A DNA stretch of 64,000 nt from Paracoccaceae bacterium (lineage in GTDB: Bacteria; Pseudomonadota; Alphaproteobacteria; Rhodobacterales; Rhodobacteraceae): the NCBI GenBank assembly GCA_027486345.1, contig JAIXPH010000014.1:35321-99320 (forward strand), read 5' to 3'. Position 1 is the first letter of the stretch; each line of letters begins with the position of its first letter. This document shows, piece after piece, positions 35,257-43,856 of the stretch. The notes beneath the pieces were generated by a model. The model worked only from the letters and a program-made list of their open reading frames with translations, did not search any database and was not told the DNA's origin. The translations under genes were made by a program, and so were the position numbers.

Positions 35257-36669
35257 TTACTCCGCCAGCACCCAGGTGTCCTTGACGCCGCCGCCTTGGG
35301 ACGAGTTCACGACCAAACTCCCCTCCGTCAGCGCCACCCGTGTCAGACCACCGGGGACGAGTTCAATCCGCTCCCCCACCAGACAGTAAGGCCGCAGGTC
35401 CACATGGCGCGGCGCGATCCCTTCGGCCACGAAGGTGGGCGTGGTGGACAGCGCCAGCGTAGGCTGGGCGATGTAATTGCCGGGGTCCGCGATGATGCGG
35501 GCGCGGAAGGCCTCCACCTGATCCTTGGTGGATTTCGGGCCGACGAGCATGCCGTAACCACCCGATCCGTGGACTTCCTTGACCACCAGTTCGGCCAGAT
35601 GCTCCAACACATACTTCAGATCATCGGACTTGCCGCATTGCCATGTCGGCACGTTTTGCAAGATCGGCTCTTCGCCGAGGTAGAAGCGGATCATTTCCGG
35701 CACAAAGGTGTAAACCGCCTTGTCATCAGCCACCCCGGCCCCCGGCGCGGAACAGATCGTCACCCCGCCAGAGCGATAGACATCCATCAGCCCCGGCACG
35801 CCCAGCATCGAATCCGGCCGGAAGCACAAGGGATCAATGAAGGCATCATCAATCCGCCGATAGATCACATCCACCCGGCGCGGGCCTTCGGTGGTGCGCA
35901 TCCAGACAAAGCCGCCCTCAACGAACAGATCCTGCCCTTCGACCAGCTCCACGCCCATCAGATCGGCCAAGAAGCTGTGTTCGTAATAGGCCGAATTGAA
36001 ATGCCCCGGCGTCAGGATCACCACGGTGGGCTCGCCGTCGCACTTGTCGGGGGCCACGCTGGCAAAGGTGCGGCGGAGGAGTTCGGGATATTGCTCCACC
36101 GGCTGAATGCGGTTCTCGCGGAAGAGGTCCGGGAACATCCGCATCATGATCTCGCGGTTTTCCAGCATGTAGGACACGCCCGACGGGGTGCGGCAGTTGT
36201 CTTCCAGCACACAGAAATCATCCGGGCCGGTGCGGACCAGATCGATGCCCACGATATGCGAGTAAACCCCCTTGGGCGGACGGAACCCTGCGACGGCCTT
36301 TTCATAAGCGGCGTTCTGATAGACCAGCCTCGACGGGATGCGCCCTGCCCGGATGATCTCCCCCCGGCCATAGACATCAACCAGAAACGCGTTCAGCGCC
36401 CGCGCCCGCTGCTTGATCCCGCGCTCCAGCCGCGACCATTCGGAACTCGTGAAGACGCGGGGGAACATGTCGAAGGGGATCAGACGGTCCGGATCGCCGC
36501 CCTCGCCATAAACGGCAAAGGTGATGCCGATCCGGCGAAACAGCGCCTCGGCCTCGGCCTGCTTCATGTGCCGCAACTCGGCGGGCATGGATTTCATCCA
36601 GTCCTCAAGCCGCGCATAGGGGGGGCGGACGGATTTGCCCTGATACATCTCGTTGAAATAGGTCGTCAC
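35257..36669 (-). CDS. Circularly permuted ATP-grasp protein
   Basis: This 470-aa protein (COG2308 type) starts VTTYFNEMYQGKSVRPPYARL and carries IPFDMFPRVFTSSEWSRLERGIKQR, DNCRTPSGVSYMLENRE, and the ATP-grasp acidic and lysine residues (VVKEVHGSGGYGMLVGP). The order of motifs is permuted relative to normal ATP-grasp ligases. The family is predicted to join an amino group to a carboxylate, building a peptide tag or small peptide. It starts with GTG at 36669 after GGGAGAAC; 55 upstream codons overlap the divergent exonuclease leader and are rejected. It is the first gene of the Anbu cluster. Confidence 0.93.
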   Translation of the reverse strand: MTTYFNEMYQGKSVRPPYARLEDWMKSMPAELRHMKQAEAEALFRRIGITFAVYGEGGDPDRLIPFDMFPRVFTSSEWSRLERGIKQRARALNAFLVDVYGRGEIIRAGRIPSRLVYQNAAYEKAVAGFRPPKGVYSHIVGIDLVRTGPDDFCVLEDNCRTPSGVSYMLENREIMMRMFPDLFRENRIQPVEQYPELLRRTFASVAPDKCDGEPTVVILTPGHFNSAYYEHSFLADLMGVELVEGQDLFVEGGFVWMRTTEGPRRVDVIYRRIDDAFIDPLCFRPDSMLGVPGLMDVYRSGGVTICSAPGAGVADDKAVYTFVPEMIRFYLGEEPILQNVPTWQCGKSDDLKYVLEHLAELVVKEVHGSGGYGMLVGPKSTKDQVEAFRARIIADPGNYIAQPTLALSTTPTFVAEGIAPRHVDLRPYCLVGERIELVPGGLTRVALTEGSLVVNSSQGGGVKDTWVLAE

Positions 36670-36757
36670 GCCGTTCTCCCGTCGCGTCGGTTGCCCTGAT
36701 GTAAACAGCCCGCTTCGCCGGGGAAAAGGGTTCGCGTGGCCGTAACTGGGTGCGACA

Positions 36758-36771
36758 TGTGCATCTGCACA
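36758..36771. promoter_or_regulatory. Palindrome in the ATP-grasp/exonuclease divergent region
   Basis: TGTGCA-TC-TGCACA is a perfect 6-2-6 inverted repeat in the 158-bp gap between the two divergent operons. It lies upstream of the predicted exonuclease promoter. It may be an operator serving one or both sides. No regulator is identified. Confidence 0.4.
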
Positions 36772-36792
36772 AAATTGAGGCAAAGACGCCGT

Positions 36793-36821
36793 TTGGCTTG
36801 CGGCAGCGACCGCCCTATCTT
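36793..36821 (+). promoter_or_regulatory. Predicted promoter of the exonuclease gene, giving a leaderless mRNA
   Basis: TTGGCT (36793-36798), a 17-bp spacer and TATCTT (36816-36821) would start RNA seven bases later at 36828, which is the A of the ATG. No ribosome-binding site lies before that ATG, which agrees with a leaderless transcript. Confidence 0.45.
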
Positions 36822-36827
36822 CGCGGC

Positions 36828-37844
36828 ATGACACGCGCGCCCGTCCTGACCTTCACCGACCGGGGCATCTACTGCCCGGATGGCGATTTCCATATCGACC
36901 CGTGGCGCCCTGTGGCCCGCGCGCTGATCACGCATGGCCATTCCGACCATGCGCGCTGGGGGCACGGCAAATATCTCTGCACCCATCAGGCCCTGCCTGT
37001 CATCCGCCACCGCCTTGGCGACATCACCGCCAGCGGCATCGCCTATGGCGAGGCGCGACGGATTGGCAGCGTCACCGTCAGCTTCCACCCCGCAGGCCAT
37101 GTCCCCGGCTCTGCGCAAATCCGCATCGAACGCGCGGGTGAGGTCTGGGTCGTCTCAGGCGACTACAAGGTGGAACCTGACGGGCTGGCGGAGGCCTTTG
37201 AGCCCATCCGTTGCCACACCTTCATCACCGAATGCACCTTCGGCCTGCCGGTCTTCCGCTGGCAACCGCAAGCGCAGGTGATGGCCGAGATCAGCGCTTG
37301 GTGGGCCGCCAACGCCGCAGAAGGCCGCATCTCGGTACTGGCGGGCTACAGCTTCGGCAAGGCACAGCGCCTGATCGCAGGCGTTGCCCCGCAAGGCCCG
37401 ATCCTGACCCACGGCGCGGTCGAAGAGATCAACCAGATCCTGCGCGCCCAAGGCTACGCCCTGCCCGCCACCACCCGCGTGACGGCAGAGGTCAGCGCCA
37501 AATCCCATCCCGGCGCTTTGGTGATCGCCCCGCCCTCTGCCCTCGGCACCCCGTGGCTGCGCCGCTTTGGTCAACCGGATGAGGCCTTCGCCTCCGGCTG
37601 GATGGCCCTGCGCGGCATCCGCCGCCGCCGGGGGCTGGGCAATGGCTTTGTCGTCTCGGACCACGCAGATTGGCAGGGCCTGAACGACGCCATTAGCGCC
37701 ACGGGCTGCGAGTCGGTCTTTGCCACCCACGGCTACACAACTCCCTTCCGCCGCTGGCTGGAGGAACAGGGCTATAACGCAGGCATCGTCTCCACCGAAT
37801 ATGGCGAGGAGGCCGAAGAAACGGCTGAGGTCACAGAGCCATGA
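36828..37844 (+). CDS. Ligase-associated DNA exonuclease (metallo-beta-lactamase fold)
   Basis: This 338-aa nuclease has the metallo-beta-lactamase/beta-CASP zinc motif HGHSDHARWG (consensus HxHxDH), a second HPAGHVPGSAQI, SGDYK with the metal Asp, and late DHADW and THGYT residues typical of SNM1/Pso2-like nucleases. It belongs to the family always found next to a stand-alone ATP-dependent DNA ligase and trims DNA ends before sealing. Here the ligase follows at 37951. The usual third and fourth partners (Lhr-like helicase, PdeM phosphoesterase) are not in the window. Confidence 0.93.
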   Translation: MTRAPVLTFTDRGIYCPDGDFHIDPWRPVARALITHGHSDHARWGHGKYLCTHQALPVIRHRLGDITASGIAYGEARRIGSVTVSFHPAGHVPGSAQIRIERAGEVWVVSGDYKVEPDGLAEAFEPIRCHTFITECTFGLPVFRWQPQAQVMAEISAWWAANAAEGRISVLAGYSFGKAQRLIAGVAPQGPILTHGAVEEINQILRAQGYALPATTRVTAEVSAKSHPGALVIAPPSALGTPWLRRFGQPDEAFASGWMALRGIRRRRGLGNGFVVSDHADWQGLNDAISATGCESVFATHGYTTPFRRWLEEQGYNAGIVSTEYGEEAEETAEVTEP

Positions 37845-37950
37845 TCCCTGCGCCTGTTTTCTCTGGAGAAATATTCTCGGGGGGAGCCGCCGGAACGGCG
37901 GCGTGGGGGGCAGACAGCCCCCCGGCGCGGTTGGACAAGGGGGCAGCGGA

Positions 37951-39546
37951 ATGAAAGACTTCGCCAGCCTCTTCACCGCGCTTGATGCCACCACCAAGAC
38001 CAGCGCCAAACTCACCGCCCTCACCGACTATTTCCGCACCGCGCCCGAGCCTGACCGCGTCTGGGCGGCGGGCCTGCTCTCTGGCCGCCGCCCCAAGCGC
38101 ACGGTGAACGCCACCGAGTTGCGAGATTGGGCCGCAGAGGCGGCGGGGATTCCGCTATGGTTGTTTGAGGAATCCTATGCCGTGGCAGGGGACCTCGCCG
38201 AAACCATTGCCCTTGTCCTGCCCCCTGCCCAAAACCCGCAGCCCGCCGGGCTTTCGGACACGCTGCGCCTTTTGACGGCCCTCGCTGGCCGCCCCGCCGA
38301 GGAGCGCCGCGCCGCGATCCTGGCGCTGTGGGACCAACTCGACGGGGCGGAGCGGTTCTTGTTCACCAAACTCATCACCGGCGGATTCCGCATGGGGGTC
38401 AGCCAAGGCCTGATGACCCGCGCCTTGGCGCAGGCGACGGGGGTGGAGGAGGCAACACTGGCTCACCGCCTGATGGGCGACTGGAACCCGGCCACCACTC
38501 GCTTTGCCGATCTGATCAGCGAAGGGGATGGGTCCAGCGCACAGCCCTATCCTTTTGCCCTCGCCGCGCCATTGGAGGACGGCCCCGAAACCCTCGGCCC
38601 CGCCACGGACTGGCGGGCGGAATGGAAATGGGACGGCATCCGTGGCCAGTTGATCCACCGCCCCGGCGCCTTTGCACTCTGGAGTCGGGGGGAGGAATTG
38701 ATCACCGACCGCTTCCCCGAATTCGCAACGCTGGCCGATTTCCTGCCACCGGGGACGGTGATCGACGGCGAGGTGCTGGCATGGGACAGCACCGCCAACC
38801 GCCCCCTGCCCTTTGCCGATTTGCAAAAGCGCATCGGGCGCACGACGGTGCCGAAAAAACTGCTGGCCGAGGCTCCGGCGCGGATGCTGGCCTATGACCT
38901 GCTTGAGGCGGAGGGGGCCGATCTGCGCGCCGCCCCCTATGATGAGCGCCGCGCAAGGCTGGCAGCGCTGATTACGGCTTTGCCCGCAGGACTGCCCCTC
39001 GCCCTCTCCCCCGCCCTGCCCTTTGGGGATTGGCCCGACCTCACCGCGCAACGGGCGGAGGCCCGCGCCGCGATGGCCGAAGGGGTGATGCTGAAACGCG
39101 CAACCTCGGCCTATCACGTCGGCAGAAAGCGCGGGGATTGGTGGAAATGGAAGCTCGATCCGTGGTCGGTCGATGCCGTGATGATCTATGCTCAGGCAGG
39201 CCATGGGCGGCGGGCGAACCTGTTCACCGATTTCACCTTTGCAGTGCGGGCGGGGAATGAGCTTTTGCCCTTTACCAAGGCCTATTCCGGCCTGACTGAC
39301 GCGGAATTCACTGAGATCACCCGCTGGGTGGGGAAAAACACCCTAGAACGCTTTGGCCCCGTGCGGCGGGTGAAGCCCGAGTTGGTGTTCGAGATCGCCT
39401 TTGAAGGCATTCAGGAAAGCCCCCGCCACAAATCCGGGATCGCCCTGCGCTTTCCCCGCATGGCCCGCTGGCGGCGGGATAAATCGGTGGATGATATCGA
39501 TACCATCGACGGATTGCGCGATCTCTTGCGCGTGGCGCGGGGGTGA
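37951..39546 (+). CDS. ATP-dependent DNA ligase (exonuclease-associated type)
   Basis: This 531-aa ligase has an N-terminal DNA-binding domain, the adenylation motif EWKWDGIRGQ with the AMP-accepting Lys226, motif IIIa/IV pieces (VIDGEVLAWD, AEGVMLKR) and the C-terminal OB-fold motif KWKLDP-WSVDAVMIYAQ. It joins nicks in DNA with ATP and is separate from the NAD-dependent replicative LigA. It works with the exonuclease upstream in DNA end repair. The ATG at 37951 gives MKDFASLFTALDATTKT, the family start. The 106-bp gap before it contains a GC-rich hairpin of the common intergenic type. Confidence 0.94.
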   Translation: MKDFASLFTALDATTKTSAKLTALTDYFRTAPEPDRVWAAGLLSGRRPKRTVNATELRDWAAEAAGIPLWLFEESYAVAGDLAETIALVLPPAQNPQPAGLSDTLRLLTALAGRPAEERRAAILALWDQLDGAERFLFTKLITGGFRMGVSQGLMTRALAQATGVEEATLAHRLMGDWNPATTRFADLISEGDGSSAQPYPFALAAPLEDGPETLGPATDWRAEWKWDGIRGQLIHRPGAFALWSRGEELITDRFPEFATLADFLPPGTVIDGEVLAWDSTANRPLPFADLQKRIGRTTVPKKLLAEAPARMLAYDLLEAEGADLRAAPYDERRARLAALITALPAGLPLALSPALPFGDWPDLTAQRAEARAAMAEGVMLKRATSAYHVGRKRGDWWKWKLDPWSVDAVMIYAQAGHGRRANLFTDFTFAVRAGNELLPFTKAYSGLTDAEFTEITRWVGKNTLERFGPVRRVKPELVFEIAFEGIQESPRHKSGIALRFPRMARWRRDKSVDDIDTIDGLRDLLRVARG

Positions 39547-39701
39547 AGTGTCGGCAGTGGGGGTTTCACACCCCCACACCCCCGTGGGATATTTGAGAAA
39601 AGAAGAAGGGGGCAGGATCGCGCAGATTTGGGCTGCGTTCCCTTGCGCCTTGGGGGGCGGCGGGCCTAGATGTGACGCAAGCACATGCGATGAGGTTTTT
39701 C

Positions 39702-41528
39702 ATGACTCTGCCCCTGTCCCGCCCGGTCTTTGACGCCAATGCTCATGGCGGCGGCTTGGGTGACTTGCCCGATTGGGACCTGCGCGACCTGTATCCCGCC
39801 ACCGATGCACCCGAATTCGCGCGGGATATGGAGTGGCTGGAAACAGCCTGCGCCGATTTCGCCGCGCGCTATGAGGGCAAGCTGGCCAGTCTGGATGCGG
39901 CGGCCCTGCTGGACTGCGTGCGGGCCTATGAACAGATCGACGTGATCGCCGGGCGGATCATGTCCTTTGCCGGTCTGCGCTACTATCAGAATACGATGGA
40001 CAGCGACCGCGCCAAGTTCATGGCCGATGCGCAGGACCGCATCACCACCTTTACCACGCCCTTGGTGTTCTTCAGCCTTGAATTCAACCGGCTGGAGGAT
40101 GACCACCTGTCGCGCCTGATGGCCGCGAACGCCGATCTTGCCCGCTACAACCCGGTCTTTGCCCGCATGCGCGCCATGCGCCCGCACCAATTGTCGGATG
40201 AGTTGGAAAAGTTCCTGCACGACAATTCGGTCGTCGGGGCCTCGGCCTGGAACAAGCTCTTTGATGAGACGATGGCGGGCCTGATGTTCAAGGTCGCGGG
40301 CGAAGAGGATGAGTTGAACCTTGAGGCCACGCTGAACCTGCTCACCGACACCGACCGCGCCAAGCGCGAGGCGGCGGCGCGGGCACTGGCCGAGGTGTTT
40401 GACAAGCACATCAAGCTCTTCGCCCGTGTCCACAACACGCTGGCCAAGGAAAAAGAGGTCGAGGATCGTTGGCGGAAGATGCCCACACCGCAGACCGGGC
40501 GGCATCTCTCCAACCATGTGGAGCCGGAGGTCGTTGAGGCGCTGCGCAATGCCGTGGTCGCCGCCTATCCCAAGCTGAGCCACCGCTATTACCGGCTGAA
40601 GGCGAAATGGATGGGGCTGGAGCGGTTGCAGGTCTGGGACCGCAACGCGCCCTTGCCGATCGAGACGCCCCGGACCGTCGATTGGGACAGCGCCACCCGC
40701 ATGGTCCTGGATGCCTACGGCGCCTTTGATCCGCGCATGGCGGACCTCGCCAAGCCGTTCTTTGAGAAGGGTTGGATCGATGCGGGGGTCAAACCCGGCA
40801 AGGCACCGGGGGCCTTTGCCCACCCGACCGTCACCGCCGTCCACCCCTATGTGATGCTGAACTATCTGGGCAAACCGCGCGATGTGATGACCCTGGCGCA
40901 TGAATTGGGCCACGGTGTGCATCAGGTGCTGGCAGCAGGACAGGGGGAACTTCTCTCCTCCACCCCCCTGACGCTGGCCGAAACGGCGAGCGTGTTCGGC
41001 GAGATGCTGACCTTCCGCCGCCTGCTGGATGGGGCCAAGACCAAGGCAGAGCGCAAGGCCCTGCTGGCGGGCAAGGTCGAGGATATGATCAATACGGTCG
41101 TGCGCCAGATCGCCTTCTATGACTTCGAATGCAAACTCCACGCCGCGCGGCGCGAGGGTGAACTCACCCCCGATGACATCAACGCGTTGTGGATGAGCGT
41201 GCAGGCCCAATCGCTGGGCGATGCCTTTGATTTCATGGACGGGTATGAGACCTTCTGGGCCTATATCCCCCACTTCGTCCACTCGCCCTTCTACGTCTAT
41301 GCCTATGCCTTTGGCGACGGTCTGGTGAACGCGCTTTACGCCGCCTATGCCGATGGCCTGCCGGAGTTTCAGGAGAAATACTTCGACATGCTGAAAGCGG
41401 GCGGGTCGAAGCACCACAAGGAACTCTTGGCGCCCTTTGGCCTCGATGCCTCGGACCCGACCTTCTGGGACAAGGGCCTGTCGATGATCGCGGGCTTCAT
41501 CGATGAGTTGGAGGCGATGGAGGACTGA
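39702..41528 (+). CDS. pepF: M3-family oligoendopeptidase F
   Basis: This 608-aa zinc peptidase has the HEXXH motif HELGH (His400, Glu401, His404) in LAHELGHGVHQ, with a downstream Glu in LAETASVFGEML. It cleaves short peptides of about 7-17 residues in the cytoplasm, the final stage of protein turnover. The N-terminal domain is largely helical. The ATG at 39702 has GAGG six bases upstream; in-frame ATG/GTG codons 4 and 10 triplets earlier are rejected. It is a single gene followed by the convergent capsule-type gene. Confidence 0.95.
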   Translation: MTLPLSRPVFDANAHGGGLGDLPDWDLRDLYPATDAPEFARDMEWLETACADFAARYEGKLASLDAAALLDCVRAYEQIDVIAGRIMSFAGLRYYQNTMDSDRAKFMADAQDRITTFTTPLVFFSLEFNRLEDDHLSRLMAANADLARYNPVFARMRAMRPHQLSDELEKFLHDNSVVGASAWNKLFDETMAGLMFKVAGEEDELNLEATLNLLTDTDRAKREAAARALAEVFDKHIKLFARVHNTLAKEKEVEDRWRKMPTPQTGRHLSNHVEPEVVEALRNAVVAAYPKLSHRYYRLKAKWMGLERLQVWDRNAPLPIETPRTVDWDSATRMVLDAYGAFDPRMADLAKPFFEKGWIDAGVKPGKAPGAFAHPTVTAVHPYVMLNYLGKPRDVMTLAHELGHGVHQVLAAGQGELLSSTPLTLAETASVFGEMLTFRRLLDGAKTKAERKALLAGKVEDMINTVVRQIAFYDFECKLHAARREGELTPDDINALWMSVQAQSLGDAFDFMDGYETFWAYIPHFVHSPFYVYAYAFGDGLVNALYAAYADGLPEFQEKYFDMLKAGGSKHHKELLAPFGLDASDPTFWDKGLSMIAGFIDELEAMED

Positions 41529-41577
41529 CCCTTATCGCCGAAAGGTCAAAAGGCGCGGCCTGCAGGTCGCCCCTTTT

Positions 41578-42537
41578 TCATTTGGGGGTCTGGGCAAAGG
41601 CGGCGGGGTCAAGACCCTGCGCCGATATGCGGGTCAGCACATCATCGACCAAGGTTTGGCTTTGGGCCGACAGGCACATCTGGCGGAAGTACCAGAACAG
41701 GTAGGCGTCATGTTGGTCCCCCCCTCGCGGGTGGGACAAGGCCACATCCAGTTCCGCAGCCGAGGTGACCGTGGTCGCGATATGGTGGAAATCGGCCCGC
41801 CCGCACAGGATGACGGGCTTGCCCTGCATCATCGCCTCCAGCCCCGTGGCCGAGTTGATGGTGACCACCACTTCGGCGGCGGCGATCATGTCGTGGATGT
41901 TGGCGGCCACCACCTGCACGCGGGGATCCTGCCGCGCCAGACGGCGCAAGGCGCGGTGGCGGGTGGCGTCGCTGTCCAGCGGGTGGGGTTTCACAAGGAT
42001 CGGGCGGGGATCATCGCGGGCGGTGAGGGCAGCCAGCATCTGGTCCATCGTCAGATGGCAGGTCTCGGTCAGGTCGCGGTGGGATTCGTCTTGCAGGAAG
42101 ACCGCGATGGACCCCTGCGGCAGTGCGATGCGCTCTGCCGGTTGCGCGTAGCGGGACTTGCGCCCCTGCACCAGCCGCGCGCGCAGGCGGTCGGCAAAGG
42201 CGCGGGCGGGACCGGGGGGAATGGATGCCGGATCAAAGGTTTTTTCCGCGATGGAGGAAAAGGCGCGGATGCCCCACGGGTCCAGATGCCAAAAGGGATA
42301 GACATAGGCCACACCGGCATTCAGCGCGCGGGGATGGCGCAACCGGCCATGGTCGAGGATGTGGAAACCCGGGGTCGCCTCAATCGTTGCCAGCGCCGTA
42401 GCGCGGTCATGCAGGACGAGGCTCAGGTTCCCACCATGCGCGTGCCAACCGTCGATAAGGCGTTGGTAGAAGGGCAAGCGCCCCGCGGCCTCAAGTTGGC
42501 TGTGCGGCAGATGCAGGGTCAGGGGCTGGGCGTCCAT
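41578..42537 (-). CDS. Capsular polysaccharide export/synthesis-like protein (KpsC/KpsS type)
   Basis: This 319-aa protein begins MDAQPLTLHLPHSQLEAAGRLPFYQRL and has a GT-B-like layout. Its C-terminal part VVVTINSATGLEAMMQGKPVILCGRADFHH matches the KpsC/KpsS Kdo-transferase pattern (NSxTGxEAxxxGKPV). KpsC/S build the Kdo linker of lipid-anchored capsule. No capsule transport or other glycosyltransferase gene is nearby, so it is an orphan. It may act on a different glycan. The ATG at 42537 is chosen because it starts the beta strand; 12 codons upstream overlap the intergenic region. Confidence 0.75.
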   Translation of the reverse strand: MDAQPLTLHLPHSQLEAAGRLPFYQRLIDGWHAHGGNLSLVLHDRATALATIEATPGFHILDHGRLRHPRALNAGVAYVYPFWHLDPWGIRAFSSIAEKTFDPASIPPGPARAFADRLRARLVQGRKSRYAQPAERIALPQGSIAVFLQDESHRDLTETCHLTMDQMLAALTARDDPRPILVKPHPLDSDATRHRALRRLARQDPRVQVVAANIHDMIAAAEVVVTINSATGLEAMMQGKPVILCGRADFHHIATTVTSAAELDVALSHPRGGDQHDAYLFWYFRQMCLSAQSQTLVDDVLTRISAQGLDPAAFAQTPK

Positions 42538-42644
42538 GCCCGTAAGAATGCCCTGCCCGACCGGGCCACGCAACGGGCTCTGGTCAGGACTGGCGCGCTG
42601 CGGTTAACCTGCGCCTCAAGGCATTGCGGCGTAAGGGTAACGAC

Positions 42645-43826
42645 ATGGGACGCAAGATCGGGCTTGGGCTGGCGGGTGTGGTCGCAGCGGCAGCCGTGGG
42701 CTTCTTCTCCCTAGCCCCCGCGATGGTGGAGCGCGCGCAGAACGGGGTGGAGCCTTTGGCCAAACCACCCTCCCCCACGGCGCAGGCCCTGCATGACGCG
42801 CTGGTCATCGGCGATTGGCATTCCGATGCGCTGCTGTGGGACCGTGACCTGACGTGGCGCGCCGACCGGGGCCATGTCGATCTGCCGCGCCTGCGCGAAG
42901 GCAATGTGGCGGTGCAGGTCTTTACCACCGTGACCAAAAGCCCCTCGGGCCTGAACTACGAACACAACAGCGCCGAGGCACGCGATGACATCACCCTGTT
43001 GGTGGTGGGCCAGTTGCGCCCGCCGCGCACATGGTTTGACCTGACCGAACGCGCGCTGGATCAGGCCGCGCGCCTGACGGCTACGGCAGAGGCCGCGCCG
43101 GATCAGTTGCGCATCCTGCGGACGCGGGGCGATCTGGCCGCGTTGTTGGCCGACCGCGCGGCGGGGGCGCGGGTGGTGGGCGGGTTGATCGGGGCTGAGG
43201 GCGGGCATGCCTTGGCGGGGGATATGGCCAATCTGGACAGGCTTTACGAGGCAGGCTTCCGGCTGATGGGGCTGACGCATTTCTTTGACAACGAACTCGG
43301 CGGCAGCCTGCATGGTGACAGCGGTGGCAATGGCGCAGGCACCGGGTTGACGCCCTTCGGCCGCGCCGTGGTGGAACAGATGCAGGAGCGCGGGATGGTG
43401 ATCGACCTTGCCCATGCCTCACCCCAGATGGTGCGCGATGTGCTGGCAATGCCGGGCACACGGCCCATCGTCAGCCACACGGGCATCTACAGCCACTGCC
43501 AGACGCACCGGAACCTGCCCGATGATCTGATGCAGGCGATTGCGGCCAAGGGCGGGGTGATCGGCATCGGCTTCTGGGCGGATGTGACCTGCGACGCGTC
43601 ACCCGACGGGGCGGCGGAGGCCATTGTCGCGGCGGTGGCGCTGGTGGGAGAGAACCATGTCTCGCTGGGATCGGACTTTGACGGGGCGGTGACAACGGGA
43701 TTTGATGCCAGTCAACTGGCGTCTCTGACCGATGCGCTGATGCGGGCGGGGTTGCACCCGGATGTCATCGCCAAGGTGATGGGCGGCAACATGATGCGCT
43801 ACCTGGCCGAAACCCTGCCGGAATGA
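42645..43826 (+). CDS. Membrane dipeptidase (M19 renal dipeptidase family)
   Basis: This 393-aa zinc dipeptidase has an uncleaved signal anchor (GLGLAGVVAAAAVGFFSLAP) and then the M19 barrel. Metal ligands are His59 and Asp61 in GDWHSDALL, a Glu in GLIGAEGGHAL, and histidines in HTGIYSHCQTHRNL, with GSDFDGAVTTGFD near the end. It cleaves dipeptides, including D-amino-acid and beta-lactam-like ones, in the periplasm. The ATG at 42645 has AAGGG upstream. A GC-rich hairpin (43827-43845) without T-run follows. Confidence 0.92.
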   Translation: MGRKIGLGLAGVVAAAAVGFFSLAPAMVERAQNGVEPLAKPPSPTAQALHDALVIGDWHSDALLWDRDLTWRADRGHVDLPRLREGNVAVQVFTTVTKSPSGLNYEHNSAEARDDITLLVVGQLRPPRTWFDLTERALDQAARLTATAEAAPDQLRILRTRGDLAALLADRAAGARVVGGLIGAEGGHALAGDMANLDRLYEAGFRLMGLTHFFDNELGGSLHGDSGGNGAGTGLTPFGRAVVEQMQERGMVIDLAHASPQMVRDVLAMPGTRPIVSHTGIYSHCQTHRNLPDDLMQAIAAKGGVIGIGFWADVTCDASPDGAAEAIVAAVALVGENHVSLGSDFDGAVTTGFDASQLASLTDALMRAGLHPDVIAKVMGGNMMRYLAETLPE

Positions 43827-43847
43827 CCCCCCGCCCTACGGCGGGGG
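43827..43847. terminator. GC hairpin between convergent dipeptidase and oxidoreductase genes
   Basis: CCCCCCGCC and GGCGGGGGG pair around a CTAC loop directly after the dipeptidase stop. No T-run follows on either strand, so it may only protect 3' ends. Confidence 0.45.
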
Positions 43848-43856
43848 GGTAACGGG

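Noticed and set aside
35242..36699. A 485-codon plus-strand frame opposite the ATP-grasp gene
   Set aside because: It is antisense to a gene with clear family motifs and shows no domain of its own.
37860..37950. GC-rich hairpin before the ligase gene as a possible terminator or mobile element scar
   Set aside because: It lacks a T-run and direct repeats. It looks like ordinary intergenic sequence, and exonuclease and ligase are probably one operon.
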